Assembly: GCA_019239425.1 (NCBI GenBank)
Contig: JAFAZX010000024.1
Location: 22,500-86,499 of the forward strand
From: Acidobacteriota bacterium
GTDB taxonomy: Bacteria; Acidobacteriota; Blastocatellia; Pyrinomonadales; Pyrinomonadaceae
Direction of reading: 5' to 3'
DNA length: 64,000 nucleotides
The notes beneath the pieces are model-generated. The model ran no database searches, was not told the origin of the DNA, and was given only the letters and a program-made list of their open reading frames with translations. Below are positions 47,170 through 56,696 of the stretch, in pieces (position 1 is the first letter of the stretch; each line of letters begins with the position of its first letter). A program made the translations under genes and the position numbers.

Positions 47170-47694
47170 CTACTTGACGCGCACCTTGTACGAGGCCGAC
47201 AGCTTGCCGCCGGGGGCGAGCGCGTCCGACCACTCGTAGCGCACCTCCGTGTACATCGAGACGGGGGCCGCCACCTTCTTCACCGAGCCGTCCGCCTGGC
47301 GCTCCTCGACGACCGGCTGCGCCGCGTAGGTCTTGCCGCCGTCGATGGAGTAGGTGACGACCGAGCCGGACTCGGCCGCGGGCGAACCCGCGACGAGCGT
47401 CGTGCCCGCGGGGATGTGGCCGACGGCCTTGTAGTCGCGCGCCGCGCCCGTCCCGTCGTTCGACGAGACGATCCGCCAGTCGAGGATTTCGCCCGGCTTG
47501 ACGTTCTCGACCTTGTCGAGCGCGAGCGCCTGGCCGCCGCGTTCGACCGAGCCAGCCAGCTCGACCTTGATCTCGGGCCGGCCCGCGGCCGCCTTGACGA
47601 ACTGCCGCTGCGCCAGCGCGGCGCCGCCGACTAAGGCGACGACGCAGAGCGCGAGCAGCGGGGCGGCGGCCCTTCTGTTCCTGATGCTGTTCAT
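47170..47694 (-). CDS. Small exported DUF11-like protein
   Basis: The 174-aa protein has a signal peptide (RRAAAPLLALCVVALVGGAA). It then has a single beta-sandwich unit with VENVKPGEILDWRIVSSNDG and AVGHIPAGTTLVAGSP, which matches the DUF11 core (repulsion of N-terminal strand, then PAGTT). The start at 47694 is preceded by CGGAGGAG. It is first of four consecutive leftward exported genes and 33 bp before the next, so it is clearly part of an operon. Confidence 0.85.
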   Translation of the reverse strand: MNSIRNRRAAAPLLALCVVALVGGAALAQRQFVKAAAGRPEIKVELAGSVERGGQALALDKVENVKPGEILDWRIVSSNDGTGAARDYKAVGHIPAGTTLVAGSPAAESGSVVTYSIDGGKTYAAQPVVEERQADGSVKKVAAPVSMYTEVRYEWSDALAPGGKLSASYKVRVK

Positions 47695-47825
47695 GGTTTC
47701 TCCTCCGATGCGATGACTAGGGGTTTGAGGCGCGAGGCTTGCGGCGTGCGTACGCTTTGGGCGGGCGCGTGATTGATAAGGGCGAGGTGCTTCAGGGCAT
47801 ATAAGGGCTGGGGTTTCGACCGTTC

Positions 47826-48203
47826 TCAGGCGGGGTCGGCCATCGCCTCTTCCTTGAGGGCGCAGGCGACGGCGTACATGAAGTCGCGGACGCGGACGGG
47901 GCGCGGCAGGACTGCGGCGAGCCGCGCGTGCGCGTGCGCGCGCATGATCTCTGAGGGTCGGTCGTGGAAGGCGATGATCGGCGTGCGGGGCGCGAGTTCG
48001 GCCAAAGCGGCGACGGCCCCGCTGCGGCCGAAGCCGGCCATGTCGAGGCCGACGGCGATGAGGTCGTAGTCGCCGCGCGCGGCCGAACGCAGCACGTCCA
48101 TCGTGTGGCGACAACTCTGGGCCTCGTGCCCGGCCGCGCGCAGCGCCCTCAGGAGCTGCTCGGCCGCCGCACAATCGTCGTCGCAAATCATCACGCGGGC
48201 CAT
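47826..48203 (-). CDS. Degenerate response-regulator receiver-domain protein
   Basis: The 125-aa single-domain protein has the receiver fold. The acidic pocket is MICDDDCAAA and the likely phospho-acceptor Asp is in DLIAVGLDMAGFG. The usual Thr/Ser after strand 4 is His (IIAFHDRP), and the conserved Lys of the KP motif is Arg (LPRPV). Phosphorylation-dependent switching may therefore be altered. There is no output domain. The start at 48203 follows AAAGGAAT. It is 131 bp upstream of the DUF11 operon on the same strand, so it may regulate or be co-transcribed with it. Confidence 0.8.
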   Translation of the reverse strand: MARVMICDDDCAAAEQLLRALRAAGHEAQSCRHTMDVLRSAARGDYDLIAVGLDMAGFGRSGAVAALAELAPRTPIIAFHDRPSEIMRAHAHARLAAVLPRPVRVRDFMYAVACALKEEAMADPA

Positions 48204-48398
48204 CTTGTTCGATTCCTTTACTCGGGAACTTCTGCGGGTCGCTCGCCGGGACGCGCACACACACACTCCCGGCCCCACCCCCTTTAACAACCCCCGTACC
48301 GCGCGGGCGCGAGTCGGGCCTGAAAGGCGTAACTGTTTGAGAGCTAGCGGATTGTGGTTCCGGCCCGCGGGCTCAGACGGAGGGCCTGAGCACCCCGC

Positions 48399-48447
48399 CT
48401 GACAGGCGAGGCTGAAATTCTGTCAGCCGGACTGACAAAACGTCAGG
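48399..48447. promoter_or_regulatory. Cluster of CTGACA/TGTCAG half-sites upstream of the ATPase gene
   Basis: CTGACAGG (48399), CTGTCAG (48420), CTGACA (48432) and GTCAGG (48442) form inverted and direct half-sites within 50 bp. They lie in the 335-bp gap between the divergent receiver gene and ATPase module. They could be an operator or a degraded element end. No promoter boxes can be named with confidence. Confidence 0.35.
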
Positions 48448-48538
48448 CGCCTAACGCCCTCCGAGTTCCCTTCCACGTCCGGGGTCTCGCGGTGATAGAA
48501 TGACCGCCAAGCCACAGACTTCCCTGAAGAGGTCAAAC

Positions 48539-49918
48539 ATGCTCCCGGCCAAAACCTTGCGTGACGCCTACAACGCCGCCAACCCCACAGAGCCACTCAA
48601 TCCCGGTGACCCTCGCTATGTAGACTGCAAGGACGTTCGCGGCGACGAGGACACAGTGCGCAAGATGTTCCGGATCATCTCCTATTCGGATAAGCCGACC
48701 CATCAGCTCTTCACGGGACACCGCGGCTGCGGCAAATCGACGGAGTTGCTGCGTCTGAAGAAGAGGCTTGAGGAGAGCAAGTTCTACATCGTCTACTTCG
48801 CGGCCGACGAAGACCTCGACGCGAACGACCTGACCTACACCGACCTGCTGCTCTCAATCGCGCGCCGCGTCATCGAGCAAACCGGCAAGGACGAGATAGA
48901 CCTGGGCGACGCTCTGAAAATGGTCGAGGCGTGGTTCGCGGAGATCATCTACGAAACGAGCGAGTGGAAGAGGGTCGAGCACGAGTTGAAGGCGGAGATG
49001 GAAGTCGGCGCCTCCCTTTCAAAGATTCCACTCCTCGGGCACGCGCTGGCGAGGGTGACGGAGCAGATAAAGACGGGTGACGAGATTAAGAGGCAGATTC
49101 GTCAAAAGCTGGACAGCAGGATTCCGCAATTAATCGGAGGGCTTAACGACCTGCTCCACCGCGCGGATGTGGAGGTGCAAAGGAGAGGACAAAAGGGTGT
49201 GGCCGTGATCGTGGATAACCTCGACCGCGTCACGCGCAAAGACTTCGGCGACGGCCGCACCTCGCACGACGCGCTCTTCATCGAACACGGCGACCAGCTC
49301 TGCTCGCTGCGCTGCCACACGATCTACACCGTGCCCATCTCGATGATGTACGGCCTGAGCGCACGCGCGCTCGACGGGATTTTCGACCGCAGGCACGTGC
49401 TGCCGATGATTAAGACGCACGAGCCGCGCGGGGACGGCGGCGGCCCTTCGAAGGAGGGGATGAAGCGGCTCGAAGAGATCGTCCGCTCGCGCATAGACGC
49501 GGACGCGCTGTGCGAGCAGGAGGCCGTCGAGTATTTCTGTCAGGTGTGCGGCGGCCACCCGCGCGACCTGATGACGCTCGTGCGCAGCAGCATCGAGGAC
49601 GCCGACGAAGACGCGCCGAAGCCGATCACGCTGGCCGCGGCCAGGCGCGCCGCAGACCAACTCGTCTCCGCCTTCGCGCGCATGATTCCGGAGGACTACT
49701 TCCCGAAGCTGGCCGCCGTTTACGAGACGAACAAGATCAGGAAGGACGCAGACCACCAGGCCATGCTCTTCAGCCAGAGCGTGCTGGAATACGCCAACGA
49801 CCCGGATGCCGCCGACGAGTCGGAGAAGGAGTGGCACGACGTACACCCGGCGGTGCAGAGACTCAAGAGCTTTCGCGAAGCGTTGAATGAGCGTTCAAAA
49901 CCTACCACCGAATCCTGA
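48539..49918 (+). CDS. P-loop ATPase, first gene of ATPase/TPR two-gene module
   Basis: The 459-aa protein from ATG 48539 (GAAGAGG at 48526-48532) has Walker A at residues 60-68 (GHRGCGKST) and Walker B at 221-230 (GVAVIVDNLD). It thus resembles AAA/STAND-type NTPases such as AAA_16 or KAP-like families. A helical region around 140-200 separates the motifs. VPISMMYGL after Walker B resembles the sensor-1 region. The C-terminal part (VCGGHPRDLMTLVRSS) recalls the winged-helix-adjacent GxP region of STAND NTPases. No transmembrane segment or effector domain is seen. An alternative start at 48500 adds 13 residues. The 3' end overlaps the next gene by 32 bp, so the two are translationally coupled. 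Confidence 0.83.
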   Translation: MLPAKTLRDAYNAANPTEPLNPGDPRYVDCKDVRGDEDTVRKMFRIISYSDKPTHQLFTGHRGCGKSTELLRLKKRLEESKFYIVYFAADEDLDANDLTYTDLLLSIARRVIEQTGKDEIDLGDALKMVEAWFAEIIYETSEWKRVEHELKAEMEVGASLSKIPLLGHALARVTEQIKTGDEIKRQIRQKLDSRIPQLIGGLNDLLHRADVEVQRRGQKGVAVIVDNLDRVTRKDFGDGRTSHDALFIEHGDQLCSLRCHTIYTVPISMMYGLSARALDGIFDRRHVLPMIKTHEPRGDGGGPSKEGMKRLEEIVRSRIDADALCEQEAVEYFCQVCGGHPRDLMTLVRSSIEDADEDAPKPITLAAARRAADQLVSAFARMIPEDYFPKLAAVYETNKIRKDADHQAMLFSQSVLEYANDPDAADESEKEWHDVHPAVQRLKSFREALNERSKPTTES

Positions 49919-51326
49919 GACGGAGGCGGAGCCGGAAGAGCTGACCATCCGGCGGCTCGTCCGCGCGATTGACTACGCCGAGGGCTTCTGGCTCGGCTTC
50001 GCCAAGAGCAACACGCCTGCGCAGCGGCGCAGGCTCGCGGCGCTGTGCAAAGACCTCCTCGAACCGCTCAAAATCCGCGTCCTTGAAATCGAGCTAAACG
50101 AGCCGGTCACAGACCTGCTTCCTGTTCTTCGTGAACGCCTCTCGCAAGAAGGCGCCGCGACGCCCGAGCACAAGCTCGCCATCTTCGTCCACGGCCTCGA
50201 ACGCTCCATTCCCTCGCGCGAGGCGTACCCGCCGCTCCTCTCGGCGCTCAACCTCAACCGCGAACTCTTCCGCCAGCAGGTGCCGCACCCGCTCCTCCTC
50301 TGGCTCCCCGACTACGCCCTCACCGCCCTCGCCCGCAAGGCCCCGGACTTCTGGGCCTGGCGCAGCGGCCTCTACGAATTCGCCCCCGAACGTAAAACCA
50401 TTGAGCAGTCATTAGTGGCTGTTCGTGGCGAGGGATTGCAGGTAACTCAAAACCTTTCCGAACGTGCTAAGCGCAACCGGTTGGTAATGCTTAAAGGACT
50501 TGCTGATGACTATCGTGAGCTTGGTGAGGGTTCCCGTGAGCAAGAAGCAAGGGCAAATATTCTGAATGAAATAGGTTTAATGCACGAAGGCCTAGGCGAA
50601 TGGATTGATGCTAAACGCGCGTATGAAGAGTCAATAAATATTTCGCGCAATTTACACCATGAGATAGATGAAGCAATTGCGCTGCATAATCTTGCTGGGA
50701 TAATGCAAGACTTGGGAGATATTAAGGAGGCCCACCGCCTTTATAGTGAAAGCTTAGAAATCAAAAAGAGGCTCGATGATCAGAAGGGCGTAGCTATCAC
50801 ACTGCATGAATTGGGCACGCTCGCGCATATCGAGGGGAATACAATAGAAGCGCGTCGTCTTTACCATGAGAGTCTTGAGATTATGAAGCAGTTTGATTAC
50901 CAAAGAGGTATCGGCATGGTTTTAAACAACCTAGCAGTGGTAGCGCAAAGGCTGGGCGACTTTGAGGAAGCGTATCGCCTTTACGACCAGAGCATAAATA
51001 TTAAAAAGAAACTCGGTGACCAAAGGGGTATCTCCATTACATTACATCAACTCGGCAATCTCGCGCATACACAAGGAGAACTTGAAGAGGCGCGACGCCT
51101 CTACCATGAGAGTCTTGAGATCAAAAAGAACTTGGGCGATCAGTCGGGTGTTGCCAATACCCTAAACAACTTAGCGCGACTTGCGGAGGGAAGAGGTGAT
51201 ATGGCTGAGGCCGCGCGGTTGTTGCACGAAGCTTTGAATATCTTTGAGAAGCTCGGCTCGCCATATGCGGAGGAAGCGCGTCAGAGTTTGGCGCGCTTGG
51301 AAAGTCGTGAGGATGATGTTAATTAA
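49887..51326 (+). CDS. STAND-like (probably inactive) domain fused to TPR repeats, second gene of ATPase/TPR module
   Basis: The 479-aa protein has an N-terminal domain (about 20-170) with RRLAALCKDLLEPLKIRVLE, KLAIFVHGLERSIPS and PLLLWLPDYALTALARKAPD then FWAWRSGLYEF. This resembles the inactive STAND (iSTAND) module found in effector-associated-domain systems; there is no Walker A motif. Six or seven TPR units of about 40 residues follow (ARRLYHESLEIKKNLGDQSG). Base composition changes sharply near residue 170: a 60-bp line at 50281 is 75% GC, one at 50641 is 43% GC. The protein could be a sensor or adaptor for the ATPase. The iSTAND assignment is from motif memory and needs profile confirmation. 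Confidence 0.8.
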   Translation: MSVQNLPPNPETEAEPEELTIRRLVRAIDYAEGFWLGFAKSNTPAQRRRLAALCKDLLEPLKIRVLEIELNEPVTDLLPVLRERLSQEGAATPEHKLAIFVHGLERSIPSREAYPPLLSALNLNRELFRQQVPHPLLLWLPDYALTALARKAPDFWAWRSGLYEFAPERKTIEQSLVAVRGEGLQVTQNLSERAKRNRLVMLKGLADDYRELGEGSREQEARANILNEIGLMHEGLGEWIDAKRAYEESINISRNLHHEIDEAIALHNLAGIMQDLGDIKEAHRLYSESLEIKKRLDDQKGVAITLHELGTLAHIEGNTIEARRLYHESLEIMKQFDYQRGIGMVLNNLAVVAQRLGDFEEAYRLYDQSINIKKKLGDQRGISITLHQLGNLAHTQGELEEARRLYHESLEIKKNLGDQSGVANTLNNLARLAEGRGDMAEAARLLHEALNIFEKLGSPYAEEARQSLARLESREDDVN

Positions 51327-51338
51327 CCCTAGAGCTAT

Positions 51339-51484
51339 AGCGGTGTGCAGCCGGGTGCGACCGGAAGAACTCTGTAGGGGCAGGGCTCGTCCCTGCCCGC
51401 TTATGCTGCGAAAGACCGCGGGCAGGGACGGGCCCTGCCCCTACAGCTATTCCGGCGCGGTCGCACCCGAATGAACGCCGCTGT
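51339..51484. repeat. Nested inverted repeats after the ATPase/TPR module
   Basis: The inner arms at 51373-51400 and 51418-51445 (TGTAGGGGCAGGGCTCGTCC onward) match with one mismatch over 28 bp. Outside them CGGGTGCGACCG (51352 on) pairs with CGGTCGCACCCG (51458 on). It could be a terminator for the module or a non-autonomous element. Confidence 0.82.
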
Positions 51485-51597
51485 AGCTTGCGCCTTATTT
51501 CTTCATCAGTAGCTTGTCTTAATTGTCTTCACGTGGATGGTTAAATCCATCAACACCACACCTCTACTCGCCCGACATTCTTCCCTCTCTCATGTGC

Positions 51598-52977
<1,380 letters not shown>

Positions 52978-53110
52978 AAGGTACGTGGGGCAGAGACGGC
53001 CGAAGGTGTGCAGAGCGTCGGGATAACGCCGCCATATTAACACCAGTCCTCGCCGCGGCATCAACTTTCAAGGGGGTGGTTTTCCGGCCACCCTTCGCAC
53101 GGAGAAGAAG

Positions 53111-54685
53111 ATGATGATGACGACCATCAGCCCCATCGCCAACCTCGCCGCCGTCAGACCGGAAGTCAGCCTCGCCGGCCCGGCCGTGACCGTCGTCGCG
53201 CGCGCGCGACTCGGCAACTCGACCGAGGACATCTCCTACAGCCCTTCGGGCGCCTTCGCCAAGCAGTTCGTCGTCCTCGACGGCTACGACGTGCTGCTGC
53301 TGCCGCCCGCGGGCGGCGCCCCGGAGAAGCTCTTCGACGTGCGCGGCCTCGCCGTGACGGGCGCGCCGCGGGGGCTGGCCTTCCTCGAATCCGAGCAGCT
53401 GTTCGTCTTCAACGACCTGCGCCGGCGCTCGACGCTGCTCTTAGCCAACCTCAAAGGCGGGGCCGCGGGCGAGCGCACCGTCCAGTACCCCGACGGCTTC
53501 GCGCCCGACCAGGTCGAGGGCCTCGACTCGATGCTCGTCCCCGCGCCCACGCGCGCCGCCGGCGACCAGCTCGTCCTCTCGGCCACCAGGTTCAGCCCCG
53601 CGCTCGAGTCTCGGCTCGAAATCCTGACGCGCTTCGACAACACGTACCGCACGGCGCGCGAGGTCTTACCGCCCGACCCGGTAGGCACCTCTTTCGTCGC
53701 GGGCGCGGCCTTCCGCCAGGGCCTGACCGCGCGGCGCGAGGGCGGCTTTGTTGTCGGCGGCGACGACTGGCTCAGCCTGCTCGACGCGTCCGGCAACATC
53801 CTCGCGAGCGTGCAGTTGCCCGAGGCCATCAGCATTGAGGGCGTGGCGCAGACCGAGACGGGCGCCGTCTACGCCGCCGACGTCGCGGCCGGCAGGCTGT
53901 TCGCCTTCGACCGCGCTCTGCAAAGGACTCCAGAGTTCGACCGCGACTACCGTGTGGGCTTCGGCCTCTTCGCGCCGCAGGGCCTCGCCTGGGACGCCTT
54001 ACAGCAGAGGCACTTCGTGCTCTCGACCTCGGCCGCGACGGGCGCGCCGCAGGTCTCGGGCGTCCCCGCCACGTTGGACTCGGCCCGGCAGTTCGTAGAC
54101 CTCGCCGCGCTCAACTTCCCGCGCGGCCGCCGCATGGCTTACCTCGCCGACGAAGGCCTGCTCGCCGTCGCGCACTCGCGCACGCCGCGCGCCATCCTCC
54201 TCTTCGACAAGCGGGGCCAGCTCGCGCAGACCGTCGACGTGAGCGCGGCCGGCAGCCCCTCGGCGCTCGCCTACATCCCCTCGACGCGCGAGTTCGCCGT
54301 CCGCGTGACGGAGGCGGGGCTCGCCAAAGTGCTCTTCATCTTCTCGCGCGACGGCCGGCTCACGCGGAAGGTCGACCTGTCCGCCACCGGCGTCACGTCC
54401 GTCGCCGCGCTCACACACTTCGGCGCGCCGCGCGGAGACTTCGGGGCGGGCCGCTTCCTCATCCTCGACGCCCCGCTCGCCGACGCAGACCCGGCCACGA
54501 ACCGCGCCGTCGTCACCGACCTCGACGGCAACCTCCTCTCCGAGTTCGACACGCGCAAGAGCCTGGGCGTGCTCGTCCCCGGAGACGTGGCGGAGATCAC
54601 GACGGGCGAGCAGGCGGGCGCGCTCTCCATCATCGACCGTTCGAGCAGCGAGCTGGTCGTCTTCAGACTCGACTCGGGAATTTGA
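53111..54685 (+). CDS. Beta-propeller-like hypothetical protein
   Basis: The 524-aa protein has no signal peptide. Repeated beta-rich blade-like segments are visible (FVVLDGYDVLLLPPAGG, RGLAFLESEQLFVFND, VYAADVAAGRLFAFDR, LLAVAHSRTPRAILLFDKRG, FLILDAPLADADPATN), as in SdiA-regulated/NHL-type propellers. I do not recognise a named family. It begins with three consecutive Met codons behind GGAGAAG. It sits between the sigma-54 regulator and kinase genes on the opposite strand. A functional link to them is only positional. Confidence 0.75.
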   Translation: MMMTTISPIANLAAVRPEVSLAGPAVTVVARARLGNSTEDISYSPSGAFAKQFVVLDGYDVLLLPPAGGAPEKLFDVRGLAVTGAPRGLAFLESEQLFVFNDLRRRSTLLLANLKGGAAGERTVQYPDGFAPDQVEGLDSMLVPAPTRAAGDQLVLSATRFSPALESRLEILTRFDNTYRTAREVLPPDPVGTSFVAGAAFRQGLTARREGGFVVGGDDWLSLLDASGNILASVQLPEAISIEGVAQTETGAVYAADVAAGRLFAFDRALQRTPEFDRDYRVGFGLFAPQGLAWDALQQRHFVLSTSAATGAPQVSGVPATLDSARQFVDLAALNFPRGRRMAYLADEGLLAVAHSRTPRAILLFDKRGQLAQTVDVSAAGSPSALAYIPSTREFAVRVTEAGLAKVLFIFSRDGRLTRKVDLSATGVTSVAALTHFGAPRGDFGAGRFLILDAPLADADPATNRAVVTDLDGNLLSEFDTRKSLGVLVPGDVAEITTGEQAGALSIIDRSSSELVVFRLDSGI

Positions 54686-54696
54686 AAGTTCAAATT

Positions 54697-56367
54697 CTAT
54701 CCGGGGCGCTCGGGCGTGCGGCGGGGGAGCCAGAGGCGGAAGCAGCTCCCCTTCCCCGGCTTCGACTCGACGGTGAGCGCGCCGCCGAGCGCCTCGGCCA
54801 GCGTGAGCGAGATGGCGAGGCCGAGGCCGGCCCCGCGGCCCGGGTCTTTGGTCGTGAAGAACGGGTCGAAGATGCGCGCGAGCGTCTCGGGCGGGATGCC
54901 TTCGCCCGTGTCCCTGACCTCGACGCGCACGCGCTCGCCTTCGAGCAGAGTCGAGACGTTGACCGTGCCGCCGGGGCCGGCCGCGTCGAGCGCGTTGGCG
55001 AGCAGGTTGTCTAAGACCTGCCTCACCATCGCCTCGTCGGTCGCGACCTCGCCGACCGAGGGGTCGGCTTCGACCTCGACGCGGACGCCGCCCTCCTCGC
55101 GCCCGCGCTTCTCGAAAATCTGCGCGGCCTGCGCGACGACGCGGTTGAGGTCGACGGGGTCGCGGCGCGCGCGCTTCTGGCGCGAGAGGTCGAGCAGGCC
55201 GCGCGTGATCTGCTTGCAGCGGAGCGCCTGCCGCACGATCTCTTCGAGGTAGTAGTCCCACTGGCGCTCCGCGGCGGCGCGCGCGGTCTGCGGGTCTGAC
55301 TTCACGTCGCGCAGCGTCGCCTCGGCGCAGGTGGTGATGGCGGCCAGCGGGTTGTTGATCTCGTGCGCGACGCCCGCCGCGAGTTGGCCGATGGTCGCGA
55401 GCCGGCGCGACCGCGCCAACTGCTCCTGCACCTCCGCGAGCGTCGTGATGTCGCTCCACGTAATTACGCTCCACAGAGCGTGGGTGCTGGGTGCTGGCTG
55501 CTGGGTGCTGGGGTTAAGCGTCTCCCGTTCTTCTAACCCGGAACCCAGCACCCAGTCCCCAGAACCCTCTGTCGTGAGGGGCGCGACGGCGACGAGGTAG
55601 CGGCGGCCGTCCTCGGCCTGTAGCTCGAAGGAGCTGGTGGTGCGCGGCGTCCCCGGCCGCATGTGGTAGGCGGCGGCGCGCTCGCCGAAGAGACGCGCGA
55701 AAGCCTCGGCGCAGGACATGCCGGCCACGTCCGAGGGGTGCAGGCCCATCGCCTCGGCCGCGGCCATGTTGCAGCGCACGACGCGCATCCGGTCGTCGTG
55801 GACGATGATGCCGTCGGGGATGGCGTCGAAGGTCTGCTCCCAGACGCGCTTCGCCGCGCCGAGCGTGTCGAGCAGCCGCGCGTTGTCGAGCGCGAGCGCC
55901 GCCATCTCGGCCAGCCCCCCCAACTGCTGTTTCTCCTCCATCGTGAAGCGGTGGTGCTCGCGGTGGCCGACGGCGAGCACGCCCAGGTTTTCGCCGCGCG
56001 CGCGCAGGCGCGCCAGCGCGAGGTCGCGCACGCCCTCGGCGCTGTGGAGCGGGAACTCACTCCGGGGCAGGTCGCCCGTGAGGCCGCGCACCTCGAAGAT
56101 CATCTCGTCCTCGCCGCGGTCGAAGGCGAAGGCGGCGGCGCGCTCGGCGAACTCGCCGCGCACGGGGAGGACGACCCCGACGCCCGCCGCGCCCTTGCGG
56201 AAGCCGCTCGTCGCGAGCCAGGTCATCGTGCGCTCCGACTCGGAGAAGCTGGCGATGCTCGCCGTGTCCGCGCGCAGGATGCGCCTGACGGTCTCGACCA
56301 CCGTGTCGAGCGTGGCCGCGCCCTCCGCGCGCCCGCCCCTCGTCCCGCCTTCTCTGCTCTCAGCCAT
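54697..56367 (-). CDS. GAF-PAS sensor histidine kinase (NtrB-like) with in-frame palindrome insert
   Basis: The 556-aa protein from ATG 56367 has a GAF domain (about 12-170) and a PAS domain (about 180-310). The HisKA region has His335 in AAGVAHEINNPLAAI, and the HATPase_c domain has an N-box (VLDNLLANALDAAGPGG), DTGEGIPPETLARIFDPFFTTK and GRGAGLGLAIS. There is no transmembrane segment, so it is a cytosolic sensor. Residues about 267-297 (WVLGSGLEERETLNPSTQQP and on) are encoded by a dispersed intergenic repeat lying in frame near the end of the PAS domain. Longer starts up to 56616 read through another palindrome. It probably pairs with the NtrC-like regulator at 51598-52977. Confidence 0.92.
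   Translation of the reverse strand: MAESREGGTRGGRAEGAATLDTVVETVRRILRADTASIASFSESERTMTWLATSGFRKGAAGVGVVLPVRGEFAERAAAFAFDRGEDEMIFEVRGLTGDLPRSEFPLHSAEGVRDLALARLRARGENLGVLAVGHREHHRFTMEEKQQLGGLAEMAALALDNARLLDTLGAAKRVWEQTFDAIPDGIIVHDDRMRVVRCNMAAAEAMGLHPSDVAGMSCAEAFARLFGERAAAYHMRPGTPRTTSSFELQAEDGRRYLVAVAPLTTEGSGDWVLGSGLEERETLNPSTQQPAPSTHALWSVITWSDITTLAEVQEQLARSRRLATIGQLAAGVAHEINNPLAAITTCAEATLRDVKSDPQTARAAAERQWDYYLEEIVRQALRCKQITRGLLDLSRQKRARRDPVDLNRVVAQAAQIFEKRGREEGGVRVEVEADPSVGEVATDEAMVRQVLDNLLANALDAAGPGGTVNVSTLLEGERVRVEVRDTGEGIPPETLARIFDPFFTTKDPGRGAGLGLAISLTLAEALGGALTVESKPGKGSCFRLWLPRRTPERPG
55479..55568. repeat. Palindrome, GGTGCTGGGT family (copy 4), inside a coding sequence
   Basis: The left arm (GTGGGTGCTGGGTGCTGG onward) and right arm (CCCGGAACCCAGCACCCAGT onward) match the intergenic family seen at 44933-45011 and elsewhere. 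It lies wholly inside the histidine kinase gene and keeps its frame, adding about 30 residues. Confidence 0.9.
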
Positions 56368-56396
56368 CTCGCCCCTATCTTGCCAGAACCTTTTCG

Positions 56397-56499
56397 ATTG
56401 CGGAATGCGGATTTCGGATTTCGGAATGAAAGACGGACGAGAGTCACGTCGGGTTTCATCTTCCTTCGAATCCGCAATCAGGAATCCGCATTCCGCAAT
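56397..56499. repeat. Palindrome, ATTGCGGAATGCGGATTTCG family
   Basis: The left arm at 56397-56432 and right arm at about 56467-56499 (CGAATCCGCAATCAGGAATC onward) form an imperfect inverted repeat. It lies 30 bp upstream of the kinase start codon. It is the only copy of this family in the window. Confidence 0.8.
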
Positions 56500-56696
56500 T
56501 TCAGGGCGTCGTAATTTTCTGTCACATGACGCAGGCGCTTCATCCTTCCGGCCTGTCCGTCTGCGCGCGACCCAAGGGTTTTCCTTTGACAAGTCGGCGG
56601 CACGCACCTTGCCCAAGCGTCGGCGGGGGCGTCGAATCTATGAACCTCGAAAAGCATTTAACGCAGAGCGAGAAGGATGCGAGGAAGTTGCTCGTC

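Noticed and set aside
56368..56616. 83-residue N-terminal extension of the histidine kinase
   Set aside because: It reads through the palindrome at 56397-56499; a start at 56367 gives a normal GAF N-terminus.
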